A model generated the notes under the pieces. That model was not told where the DNA came from and made no database searches. It saw only the letters and a program-made list of their open reading frames with translations. The position numbers were made by a program, and so were the translations under genes. 10,223 nucleotides of DNA from assembly GCA_903930095.1 (NCBI GenBank), contig CAIYXE010000697.1, forward strand, positions 1-10,223. Reading direction: 5' to 3'. Positions 1-6,520 of the stretch are shown here, one piece after another. This stretch comes from an uncultured Hyphomicrobiales bacterium. GTDB lineage: Bacteria > Pseudomonadota > Alphaproteobacteria > Rhizobiales > Aestuariivirgaceae. Numbering within the stretch: position 1 is the stretch's first letter; each line of letters opens with the position of its first letter.

Positions 1-320
1 GCCTGAGGCCCGGACAAACCATCCCTGCGGGCAAGCCGCATGAGGTGCGCGGACTGGCTTGGGATGGGGGTCATGGCATTGCGGCCGTCGATGTCTCGAC
101 GGATGCTGGCCAGAGTTGGCGTCCGGCACGTCTCGGGGATGATCTTGGACGGTTTTCGTGGCGGCAGTGGTCGTTGCAATTCACACCTGCTCCGGGCCGC
201 CACGCGATCATGGCGCGCGCCACAAACAGCCGTGGCCTGACCCAGGTCTCGAAGCTGATCTTCAATCACTCAGGTTACAACAACAACTTGGTTCAGACTG
301 TTTCGATAGAGGCGCTGTGA
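1..320 (+). CDS. Sulfite dehydrogenase-like molybdopterin oxidoreductase, C-terminal part (SorA-like), 5' truncated
   Basis: The reading frame is open from base 3 of the window and ends at TGA 318-320, giving about 105 C-terminal residues; the rest lies off the left edge. The visible part matches the C-terminal dimerisation domain of the sulfite oxidase family of molybdopterin enzymes. The marks are the strand pair GIAAVDVSTDAGQSW, then FSWRQWSL, then the RATNSRG and NHSGYNNN segments that close such proteins. These enzymes oxidise sulfite to sulfate. The SorA type is periplasmic and passes electrons to a small cytochrome c. The molybdenum-binding domain with its key cysteine is not in the window, so activity cannot be judged. 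The stop overlaps the start of the next gene, a c-type cytochrome, by one base, which strongly supports the SorAB reading. A related YedY/MsrP-type or other Mo-co dimerisation protein is the main alternative. GC is visibly lower here than in the rest of the window. Confidence 0.8.
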   Translation, partial: LRPGQTIPAGKPHEVRGLAWDGGHGIAAVDVSTDAGQSWRPARLGDDLGRFSWRQWSLQFTPAPGRHAIMARATNSRGLTQVSKLIFNHSGYNNNLVQTVSIEAL

Positions 321-619
321 TGAGAGCTCGCATGAAATCCTTGCTGCTCGGCGCCACAATTCTTGCCTGCTCTGCTGCAAGCCATGCCCTGGCTGACGAG
401 CAGGAGATCGTCCTGAAGGATGCCCCCGGCCGAGACATCGTTGAGGCCAACTGCAGCGCGTGCCATAGCCTCGATTTCATCCAGATGAATTCACCCTTTC
501 AGGATGAAAGGGGCTGGCAAGCCTATGTGAACAAGATGGTGACGATCATGGGCGCCCCGATCGAGGAAGAAGACCAGAAGGCGATCATCGCTTACCTGGC
601 CGCCAATTACGGCAGGTAA
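320..619 (+). CDS. Small periplasmic c-type cytochrome, SorB-like electron acceptor of sulfite dehydrogenase
   Basis: This 99-residue protein starts at ATG 320, whose A is the last base of the upstream stop (TGATG), typical of translational coupling; an in-frame ATG at 332 is a second possible start. Residues 1-25 form a Sec signal peptide: a basic start, a hydrophobic stretch LLLGATILACSAA, and a likely cleavage after SHALA. The mature protein of about 74 residues carries one heme c site, C45-S-A-C48-H49. A methionine in KMVTIMGAP (M73 or M77) probably supplies the sixth heme ligand. It ends in the helix AIIAYLAANYGR, usual for class I cytochromes. Size and position directly after the SorA-like gene fit SorB, which takes electrons from the molybdenum centre and hands them to soluble cytochrome c or a terminal oxidase. 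The link to sulfite comes from context only. Just after the stop, 620-647 separates it from a convergent gene; only a weak 6-bp inverted repeat is visible there. Confidence 0.85.
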   Translation: MRARMKSLLLGATILACSAASHALADEQEIVLKDAPGRDIVEANCSACHSLDFIQMNSPFQDERGWQAYVNKMVTIMGAPIEEEDQKAIIAYLAANYGR

Positions 620-647
620 CCGCCGATCGCCCGCAAGGTCCGGCCGC

Positions 648-1289
648 TCAATCGGCAAGGAACGGATTACTCAGCCGCTCCTCGCCGATCTGGCAAGGCT
701 GACCGTGGCCGGGCAGGCACACGACGTCGTCGCCCAGCGGATAGAGCTTTTCCTTGATCGAGCGGATCAGCGTGGCGTGGTCACCGCGCGGGAAGTCGGT
801 GCGGCCGATGGAGCCTTTGAACAGCACGTCACCCACCAGCGCGAAGCGGCTGTCCGCGTTGAAGAACACCACGGACCCCGGCGTATGGCCTGGCGCCTCA
901 TAGACCGCGAAGGCGAGGTCGCCGATGGTGACGCCGTCACCCTCCTTCAGCCAGCGGTCGGGCGTCACGGGCCGCGCATCCGTCATGCCGTACTGCGCGC
1001 CGGTCTGGGCGAGGGTCTCGAGCAGGAACAGGTCCTCGGTGTGCGGACCCTCGATCGGCACGCCGAGCTTCTCCCGGAGTTCGGCTGCGCCGCCCGCATG
1101 GTCGATGTGGCCGTGGGTGAGCAGGATCTTCTCGATGGTGATGCCGCTCTGGCCTATGGCCTCCAGGATGGAAGGAACGTCCCCGCCCGGATCGACGATA
1201 GCGCCGATTTTGCGCGCCTCATCGAAGACGAGCGAGCAATTCTGCTGGAAGGGTGTCACAGGAATGATGAAAGCCTGGAGTTTTGTCAT
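648..1289 (-). CDS. gloC: Glyoxalase II, GloC type (metallo-beta-lactamase fold hydrolase)
   Basis: This 213-residue cytoplasmic protein has the full metal-binding set of the metallo-beta-lactamase superfamily. T58-H59-G-H61-I-D63-H64 is the HxHxDH motif, H135 lies in APGHTPGS, D154 in LVGDVLFKGS, and H195 in CLPGHGQP. The opening IIPVTPFQQNCSLVF, the GRTDFPRGDH segment and the end GEERLSNPF follow the Escherichia coli YcbL/GloC pattern closely, and the length is nearly the same. GloC hydrolyses S-D-lactoylglutathione to D-lactate and glutathione, the second step of methylglyoxal detoxification. No glyoxalase I gene is in the window. The protein lacks the long C-terminal substrate-binding domain of classical GloB. 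It is transcribed alone, divergent from the transporter cluster and convergent with the cytochrome gene. No Shine-Dalgarno sequence is seen before the ATG at 1289. The fold is certain; the exact thioester substrate is inferred from similarity. Confidence 0.9.
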   Translation of the reverse strand: MTKLQAFIIPVTPFQQNCSLVFDEARKIGAIVDPGGDVPSILEAIGQSGITIEKILLTHGHIDHAGGAAELREKLGVPIEGPHTEDLFLLETLAQTGAQYGMTDARPVTPDRWLKEGDGVTIGDLAFAVYEAPGHTPGSVVFFNADSRFALVGDVLFKGSIGRTDFPRGDHATLIRSIKEKLYPLGDDVVCLPGHGQPCQIGEERLSNPFLAD

Positions 1290-1331
1290 GGCCCGGGTGC
1301 ATAGCTGCGCGGCGCGGGGGGCGCAACCACC

Positions 1332-1360
1332 TTGCCGTGCGGGATGCCGCCGTCTACAGC
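1332..1360 (+). promoter_or_regulatory. Possible sigma70-like promoter of the transporter-prmB cluster
   Basis: In the 106-bp gap between the divergent gloC and MFS genes, TTGCCG (1332-1337) and TACAGC (1355-1360) are 17 bp apart. The -35 matches consensus at four of six bases and the -10 at only three, so this is a weak call. Transcription would start near 1367, about 29 bases before the first transporter. The imperfect palindrome TGAAC-ACCG-GTTCA (1366-1379) lies right at that start and could be an operator, but nothing identifies a regulator. Confidence 0.3.
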
Positions 1361-1395
1361 CTTGCTGAACACCGGTTCAACCCACATCGGGATAC

Positions 1396-2574
1396 ATGAC
1401 AGCCGACGCCACCGCCCGCTCCCGCACCGGGAACATTATTGCCGCGCTGGCGGCGGTGGGCGCGTGCGACATCGCCTTCGGCCTCACGATGCAGCTGATG
1501 CCGCTGCTGATGGAACGCGAGGGCTGGCCCGCCTGGGCCATCGGCCTCAACGTGGCCATGGGGCCAATCGGCATCCTGCTTGCGGGTCCCTTCCTGCCCA
1601 GGTTCCTCGGCAACGTCGGCACGCGGCGGGCCGCCTTCGCGCTGGTTGGCATCCTCGTCCTCAGCCTGGCGGCGATCAGCGTTTCGCCGGTCTGGATGTG
1701 GTTCCCGCTGCGCTTCATCTTTGGCCTGGCGACGAGTGCGCTCTTCACCATCAGCGAGACCTGGGTACTGTCCTTCTCCACGCGTGAGAACCGCGGGCGG
1801 GTGATGGGTCTCTACACCTCGCTTCTCGCGGTGAGCTTCGCGGTGGGGCCGCTCATCCTGCCATGGACGGGGCTTGACGGCTTCCTGCCCTGGGGCATTG
1901 GCATCATCTGCATCCTGATCAGCATCCTGCCGCTCGCCTTCGTGGAGGTGGAGGACTCGAGCTTCCGCCAAACGGAGGGCGGCGGTCACTTCCTCGCCTT
2001 CCTGCGCAAGGCGCCGATGCTGCTCTTCGCGGTGGCCGCCGCGACGCTGTTCGACAATGTGCTGATTTCCTTCTTCACCATCTACGGCATCCGCAGCGGG
2101 CTCGAACTGGACACCGCCAGCTGGATCCTCGGCTTCGGCATCATCGGCAACGTGGTGATGTTCTATCCCATCGGCTGGCTCGCCGACCACTGGTCGCGGC
2201 AGGGGGTGATGCTGATAACGGCCTGCCTCACCGTGCTGCTGTCACTGAGCCTGCTCGTGGTCATCACGCACTGGCTGGTGTGGCCCGTCATGGTGCTGCT
2301 CACGGCGTCTGCCTTCGGTGTCTATGTGGTGGCGCTTACGACGCTGGGTGACCGCTTCACCGGCCCGGACCTGATCGCGGGCGCAGCCGCAATCGCCGCC
2401 ATGTGGGGTGTGGGCGGCCTGGTTGGCCCGCCAATCGCAGGCGTTGCCATCGACCTCTTCGGGATCGGCGCCATGCCGGTAACACTCGCCCTGTTCTATG
2501 TGATCCTTCTGGTGGGCCTGCTGGCAAGCGGCGGAAAGCTGGTGCGGGAAACGGCCCATGGATCACCGGCATGA
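1396..2574 (+). CDS. MFS transporter (first of a paralogous pair)
   Basis: This 392-residue, very hydrophobic inner-membrane protein has the length and helix pattern of a 12-helix major facilitator. There is a short polar linker at about residues 183-200 (VEVEDSSFRQTEGGG) between the two six-helix halves. The motif-A-like loop is well kept in the second half (PIGWLADHWSRQG, about residues 258-270, with D264). The matching loop of the first half (PRFLGNVGTRR) lacks the acidic residue. The short stretch ISETW (about 119-123) is shared with the next gene. Substrate and direction of transport are unknown; secondary transport driven by the proton gradient is the family norm. ATG 1396 is preceded by GGGA only three bases away, a poor ribosome site. 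The gene opens a run of four same-strand genes and is followed after 9 bp by a clear paralog. The predicted promoter lies just upstream. Confidence 0.9.
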   Translation: MTADATARSRTGNIIAALAAVGACDIAFGLTMQLMPLLMEREGWPAWAIGLNVAMGPIGILLAGPFLPRFLGNVGTRRAAFALVGILVLSLAAISVSPVWMWFPLRFIFGLATSALFTISETWVLSFSTRENRGRVMGLYTSLLAVSFAVGPLILPWTGLDGFLPWGIGIICILISILPLAFVEVEDSSFRQTEGGGHFLAFLRKAPMLLFAVAAATLFDNVLISFFTIYGIRSGLELDTASWILGFGIIGNVVMFYPIGWLADHWSRQGVMLITACLTVLLSLSLLVVITHWLVWPVMVLLTASAFGVYVVALTTLGDRFTGPDLIAGAAAIAAMWGVGGLVGPPIAGVAIDLFGIGAMPVTLALFYVILLVGLLASGGKLVRETAHGSPA

Positions 2575-2583
2575 CGAGCCGGC

Positions 2584-3732
2584 ATGGATAAGCAGCGCAT
2601 CACCAACCTGCTGGCGGCGATCGCGGCGATTGCCGTCTTCGGCTTCACCTTCGGGCTGATGTTCCCGCTGCTCTCGCTCATCATGGAAAGCAGGGGCGTT
2701 CCTCCGCACATCATCGGCTACAACGCGGCGATGCACCCGCTGGGCATTATGCTCGCGGTCTTCGTCATTCCCTTCGTGGTGCGCCGCTTCGGGGCCAAGC
2801 GCGCGGTGATCGGCGCGGCCCTGCTCACCGCGGCGGTGATCGTCTGCTATCCCCTGTTCCCGGTTTTCTGGTGGTGGTTCGGCCTGCGCGTTCTGCAGGG
2901 CTTCTTCGTCTCGATCCTGTTCGCCATCAGCGAGGCGTGGATCGTGCGGTTTGCCGAGGGCGCCTGGCGCTCGCGCATCCTGGCCATCTACACCTCCGTT
3001 TTGGCGCTGAGCTTCGGCGGCGGGCCCGCCGTCATCACCTTCACCGGCATCGAGGGGGCCCTTCCCTTCCTTGTCGGCGCCGCGGTGCTGCTCGCCGCAA
3101 CACTTCCCATCCTGTTCGTGAAGGACGAGGAGGTCGACAGCGCGGATGAGACCGCGCTCTCCGTCTTCTCCTTCGCGCGCAAGGCACCGATCCTGCTGAT
3201 TGCGGTTGCCATGTTCGCCGTGCTCGATGCTGCGAACCTGAGCTTCCTTCCGGTCTACGCGGTGAAGAAAGGCTTCGACCAGGAAGCCGCCGCCCTGGCG
3301 CTCACCGCCTTCGTGGTGGGCAACACCGTGCTGCAATTCCCGATCGGCTGGTGCGCGGACCATTTCAACAAGCGCGCCGTGATGGCGGCCTGCGCGGTGC
3401 TGGCGGGCGCCTCATCCTTCCTCGTGCCTTTCGTGTTCGGCACATGGGCGCTGTGGCCGGTGCTCACGGTGATGGGCGCCACTGCGGCCGGCATCTATAC
3501 CGTGGCGCTAGCAGAGCTGGGCGAGCGCTTCTCGGGCCATGAACTCGTCACCGGCACGGCCTCCTTCTCCACCATGTGGGGCTTCGGGGCACTGGCAGGG
3601 TCGCTGGCTGCAGGCTGGTCCATTGCGGCCTTCGGGCCGGATGGTCTACCCTTCACCATGGCCGCTGTGTTCCTCATCTTCATCCTGTCGATTGCCGCCG
3701 GCAGGGGAACGGCCCGCCGCCAGCCATCATGA
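2584..3732 (+). CDS. MFS transporter (second of a paralogous pair)
   Basis: This 382-residue membrane protein is built like the preceding gene and alignable along its whole length. Shared landmarks in the same order are the FGL...PLL...ME..G start, an IG-N-AM-P-GI stretch, ISEAW (about residues 115-119), IYTS-LA-SF-GP (about 135-148), RKAP-LL-AVA (about 199-208), PIGW-ADH (253-260), a V-AL--LG-RF-G stretch (about 307-318) and MWG-G-L-G (about 331-339). The polar linker between halves is VKDEEVDSADET (about 179-190). As in its neighbour, the C-terminal motif-A loop is the better preserved. The similarity implies an old tandem duplication followed by marked divergence. Substrate is unknown. Start ATG 2584 follows the previous stop by 9 bp without a strong Shine-Dalgarno. 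The stop overlaps the start of the next gene as ATGA (3729-3732). The two could serve related compounds or work as a pair, but the sequence does not decide this. Confidence 0.9.
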   Translation: MDKQRITNLLAAIAAIAVFGFTFGLMFPLLSLIMESRGVPPHIIGYNAAMHPLGIMLAVFVIPFVVRRFGAKRAVIGAALLTAAVIVCYPLFPVFWWWFGLRVLQGFFVSILFAISEAWIVRFAEGAWRSRILAIYTSVLALSFGGGPAVITFTGIEGALPFLVGAAVLLAATLPILFVKDEEVDSADETALSVFSFARKAPILLIAVAMFAVLDAANLSFLPVYAVKKGFDQEAAALALTAFVVGNTVLQFPIGWCADHFNKRAVMAACAVLAGASSFLVPFVFGTWALWPVLTVMGATAAGIYTVALAELGERFSGHELVTGTASFSTMWGFGALAGSLAAGWSIAAFGPDGLPFTMAAVFLIFILSIAAGRGTARRQPS

Positions 3733-4694
3733 GCGCCAGGACCATCAGCTATGCTGCAGGTGTCGCCTTCGTGGCGGCGGGTGCTGCCTGCTGGAGCCTC
3801 GGCGGCGCGCTGGTGCGCCTCACGGACGGGATCGACGTCTGGCAGATCATCTTCTACCGCTCGGTCACGGTGCTCATCTGCATGGGGCTGTGGCTTGGCT
3901 TCCGGTTCCGCGGCAGCCTGCTGCGGCGCATGGCGGAAGCAGGCGTCAATGCCGTGATCGCCGGCGTGGCGATCGGCACGGCGGGCCTCACCTTCGTGGC
4001 CTCGCTGTTCTTCACGACGGTGGCGGAGGCAATCTTCATGGTGGGTGTGGCGCCCTTCCTGTCAGCCCTCATCGGTTTCTGGATCCTGCGGGAGCGCATT
4101 CCGCCCATCACCTGGGTGGCGATGACGGTGGCGCTCTTCGGCATGGCCATCATCTTCTACGGCAACCGCGGCGGGGGCGCCGTCACGGGCACGCTGCTGG
4201 CCATCTACTCCGCCTTCTGCTTCTCCTGCTATGCGGTGCTGCTGCGCTGGGGCCAGAAGACGGAGATGTCGGTCGCGCTGATCTGGAACGCCATCTACCT
4301 CATCCTGGTCAGCGCGCTCGTGCTGATGCTGCCCACGGGGCTGCGCGGGGATCCGGGGCTTCCGGCCTTCGCCATCGGCTGGTGGAACGCCGCCGCCGTG
4401 TTCCTGATGGGCGCGGTCCAGCTGACGCTGGGCCTGATGCTGTTCACCATCGGGTCGCGTGCCGTGCCTGCCGCACAACTCTCGCTCATTGCACTGGTTG
4501 AGCCGGTGCTCTCGCCCCTCTGGGCGTGGTTCGTCAGCCGCGAGCTTCCGCCCATCTGGACATTCATCGGCGGTGCGGTGATTGTGGGGGCGATCGCAAT
4601 TCAGGCCCTGTTCAGTGCCAGCCGGGAAAACCGCCATGAAAGACGTAATGCCAGACTCGAACGCGGCGGCAAGCCAGCTTTCGACCGTCCGTGA
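3729..4694 (+). CDS. EamA/DMT-superfamily permease
   Basis: This 321-residue inner-membrane protein has two tandem EamA domains, about residues 12-145 and 153-294, giving the usual ten helices. Typical marks are AACWSLGGALVRL in helix 1, the F-F-TTVAEA-F stretch with VAPFLSALIGFWILRERI at the end of the first half, and SLIALVEPVLSPLWAWF at the same place in the second. Members of this family mostly export metabolites, such as amino acids, purines or toxic analogues; the substrate here is unknown. The ATG at 3729 overlaps the stop of the second MFS gene as ATGA, so translation is probably coupled. The last 27 or so residues (ASRENRHERRNARL onward) form an arginine-rich cytoplasmic tail that is encoded over the start of prmB. 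A tail like this is not needed by the fold and may be a by-product of the gene overlap. Confidence 0.9.
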   Translation: MSARTISYAAGVAFVAAGAACWSLGGALVRLTDGIDVWQIIFYRSVTVLICMGLWLGFRFRGSLLRRMAEAGVNAVIAGVAIGTAGLTFVASLFFTTVAEAIFMVGVAPFLSALIGFWILRERIPPITWVAMTVALFGMAIIFYGNRGGGAVTGTLLAIYSAFCFSCYAVLLRWGQKTEMSVALIWNAIYLILVSALVLMLPTGLRGDPGLPAFAIGWWNAAAVFLMGAVQLTLGLMLFTIGSRAVPAAQLSLIALVEPVLSPLWAWFVSRELPPIWTFIGGAVIVGAIAIQALFSASRENRHERRNARLERGGKPAFDRP

Positions 4695-5574
4695 TTTCCT
4701 GCGCTGGGCGCTGTCGGAGTTCCGCCGGGCAAAGGTCGTCCACGGCCACGGGACAGTATCCGCCATGGACGAAGCCGCCTTCCTGATCCTCGAGACGCTG
4801 CGCCTGCCGGTTGACGACATCAATCCCTGGCTCGACGCGACGCTGCTTATTTGCGAGCGGGAGGCGCTGGCCAATATCATCCGTGCACGGATCGAAACGC
4901 GCATGCCCGCCGCCTATCTGGCCAGGCGCGCCTATATCGGCGGCATGTCCTTCTATGTTGACGAGCGGGTGATCGTGCCGCGCTCCTACATTGGTGAGCT
5001 GATGCTCTCCGGCATCTTCGGGGGTGACGAGGCGCCCCTCATCGAGGACGTGACGCAGGTGACGGGCGTGCTCGACCTCTGCACCGGCTCCGGCTGCCTT
5101 GCCATCATCGCGGCGGGGATCTTCCCCGATGCCGAGATCGACGCCGCCGATCTCTCAGCCGATGCGCTGGCAGTGGCGCGCATCAACGTGGAGGAGCATG
5201 GCGTGGCGGAACGGGTCAGCCTGCATCAGGGCGACCTCTTCGCGGCGGTGGACGGCGCCACCTATGACCTCATCATCTGCAATCCGCCCTATGTCGCCGC
5301 GGCGGAGGTTCACGCCTTTCCGCCAGAATACGGCCATGAGCCTGTCATGGCGCATATCGGCGGTGAAGACGGGCTCGACCTGGTGCGCCGCATCCTGGCG
5401 GAGGCTGCCGATCACCTGAACCCCGGCGGCGGTCTCATCTGCGAGATCGGCACGGGCCGCGAGCTGCTCGTGGCCGGCTATCCGCACCTCGATTTCCTGT
5501 GGCTCGACACCGAGGAATCACAAGGCGAAGTTTTCTGGATCAACCGCGAGCAACTGCTCGAGCCGGGCACATAG
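4636..5574 (+). CDS. prmB: Ribosomal protein L3 N5-glutamine methyltransferase PrmB
   Basis: PrmB transfers a methyl group from S-adenosylmethionine to a glutamine side chain of ribosomal protein L3 in the cytoplasm. The 312-residue protein has the N-terminal helical domain typical of PrmB (TVRDFLRWALSEF at 17-29, VHGHGT...MDEAAFLIL at 35-52, FYVDERVIVPRS at 106-117). A Rossmann methyltransferase domain follows, with the AdoMet loop VLDLCTGSGCLA (145-156) and the catalytic N216-P-P-Y219. The VHGHGT..MDEA and YVDERV.VPRS stretches separate it from the release-factor enzyme PrmC. ATG 4636 has GGGAAAA about seven bases upstream and overlaps the permease gene by 59 bp; ATG 4648, four codons in, is the alternative. 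Longer forms from a TTG near 4582 are unlikely. Being last in a transporter run is probably a matter of shared transcription, not shared function. Confidence 0.93.
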   Translation: MKDVMPDSNAAASQLSTVRDFLRWALSEFRRAKVVHGHGTVSAMDEAAFLILETLRLPVDDINPWLDATLLICEREALANIIRARIETRMPAAYLARRAYIGGMSFYVDERVIVPRSYIGELMLSGIFGGDEAPLIEDVTQVTGVLDLCTGSGCLAIIAAGIFPDAEIDAADLSADALAVARINVEEHGVAERVSLHQGDLFAAVDGATYDLIICNPPYVAAAEVHAFPPEYGHEPVMAHIGGEDGLDLVRRILAEAADHLNPGGGLICEIGTGRELLVAGYPHLDFLWLDTEESQGEVFWINREQLLEPGT

Positions 5575-5615
5575 ATTACCGATCAGTCAATCGAGATCAG
5601 CTTGGCCTGGCGTCC

Positions 5616-5634
5616 TCTCCCGCGGCGCGGGAGA
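5616..5634. repeat. REP-like GC-rich palindrome between convergent genes
   Basis: TCTCCCGC (5616-5623) and GCGGGAGA (5627-5634) form a perfect 8-bp stem with a 3-base loop, in the 125-bp gap between prmB and the amidotransferase gene. There is no T-run on either side, so it is not a standard intrinsic terminator, though it could stop or protect transcripts from both sides. Palindromes of this CTCTCCCGC/GCGGGAGAG kind are scattered between genes in many proteobacterial genomes. Only one copy is seen here. The rest of 5575-5699 shows no gene. Confidence 0.5.
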
Positions 5635-5699
5635 AGATATCAGCAGTCACGATAAGTCCATTTGACCGCCCGCGACGCAAGCACCGGTTTCTCCGGCCT

Positions 5700-6425
5700 C
5701 TATTTCCGCAAGCCGGTGGCGGTGACGAGATTGTCGTAGATTGCGCGTGTCATGCGCGCCATCCCGGGCATCAGCGGAAAGCAGTCCCTGACGATGCGCG
5801 GATAGGCGCCGGCCCCGAGGTGCCGCTCCAGCGAGGAGAGATAGTTCGGAAGGCTCGCCCAGCCGGCAACCGTCTGCGGTGTGAACTCGCAATGGAACTG
5901 GGTGCTGACGGCGTGTTCGCCGACGGCAAGCGCCTGCACCGGGGCGCGCGCTGAACTGGCGAGCACCTCAGCGCCGTCCGGCACGCGCTTCACCTCCGCC
6001 ATGTGCCACTGCATGACCTTGTGCCGTGGCCCCAGCCCGCGCATCAGCCGGTGGGATTCGGCACCGCCTGTCAGCGCCACGTCAAAGACGCCGACCTCGC
6101 CTTCGTCCGCGGGCGCCACTTCGCCGCCGAGTGCCGCCGCCAGCAATTGATGGCCGAGGCAGACGCCGAAATAGGGTTTCGCGCGATCTGCCACCCATTC
6201 GCGGATCGCCTGCTTTTCGGCGGCGAGCCAGGGGTGCTGCTCCTCCTGCCAGGTATCCTGCGCGCCGCCCAGCACGAACAGGAAGTCATAGGGAGCAAGC
6301 GGCGGAATATCCTGGCCCTCGAACAGCCGAACCGCTTCCGGAACGATGCCGTCCTCTGCGAAGTAATCGAGGAAGCGGCCCGGATGGTCATGGTCCATGT
6401 GCTGGAAAACGAGCGCGCGCTTCAT
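5700..6425 (-). CDS. Stand-alone class I glutamine amidotransferase (GMP synthase-like GATase domain protein)
   Basis: This 241-residue cytoplasmic protein consists of a single class I glutamine amidotransferase domain. The nucleophile elbow is FGVCLGHQ with C89, and the His-Glu pair of the catalytic triad is H178 and E180 in STQFHCEFT. FLFVLGGAQDTW (48-59) corresponds to the oxyanion-region loop. All three catalytic residues are present, so it should release ammonia from glutamine or act on a related gamma-glutamyl bond. No acceptor (synthetase) domain is fused to it or encoded nearby. Stand-alone members include enzymes acting on gamma-glutamyl amides as well as many of unknown substrate. 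ATG 6425 (MKRALVFQHMDHDHPG) is chosen because family similarity begins there; the frame stays open upstream for 25 codons from an earlier ATG but crosses the cold-shock terminator region. The ribosome site is weak. It lies 95 bp downstream of the cold-shock gene, behind that gene's terminator. Confidence 0.87.
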   Translation of the reverse strand: MKRALVFQHMDHDHPGRFLDYFAEDGIVPEAVRLFEGQDIPPLAPYDFLFVLGGAQDTWQEEQHPWLAAEKQAIREWVADRAKPYFGVCLGHQLLAAALGGEVAPADEGEVGVFDVALTGGAESHRLMRGLGPRHKVMQWHMAEVKRVPDGAEVLASSARAPVQALAVGEHAVSTQFHCEFTPQTVAGWASLPNYLSSLERHLGAGAYPRIVRDCFPLMPGMARMTRAIYDNLVTATGLRK

Positions 6426-6481
6426 CGGCAATCCCCAAGGGCTTCGCGGCCCTCGTGCCGCGGGTGAAGGCGGCATGGCGC

Positions 6482-6507
6482 AAAAAACCGGTGCGGGCAA
6501 GGCCCGC
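6482..6507 (-). terminator. Intrinsic terminator of the cold-shock gene
   Basis: Read on the minus strand, GCGGGC-CTT-GCCCGC (6507-6493) forms a 6-bp GC stem, extendable past a bulged A. After five more bases comes a run of six T (6487-6482). It lies 14 bases after the cold-shock stop codon. The spacing between stem and T-run is slightly long, so some read-through into the amidotransferase gene is possible. Confidence 0.65.
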
Positions 6508-6520
6508 CTGTCATGCGAAG

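Noticed and set aside
623..656. Inverted repeat GCCGAT/ATCGGC between the cytochrome and gloC as a bidirectional terminator
   Set aside because: Six base pairs with a loop of about 22 bases and no T-run; one arm lies inside gloC.
705..1304. A 199-codon plus-strand frame opposite gloC
   Set aside because: It is the antisense shadow of a well-supported gene; its translation is rich in H, R and D with no domain, and the minus strand has all metal-binding motifs.
1354..2190. A 278-codon minus-strand frame opposite the first MFS gene
   Set aside because: Its translation is very rich in E, H, R, Q and D, the usual antisense image of hydrophobic helices; the plus-strand transporter is clear.
2566..2586. 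Direct repeat CCGGCATG flanking the junction of the two MFS genes
   Set aside because: Only 8 bp, two copies 13 bp apart, with no other sign of a mobile-element footprint; likely chance in GC-rich sequence around a stop and a start.
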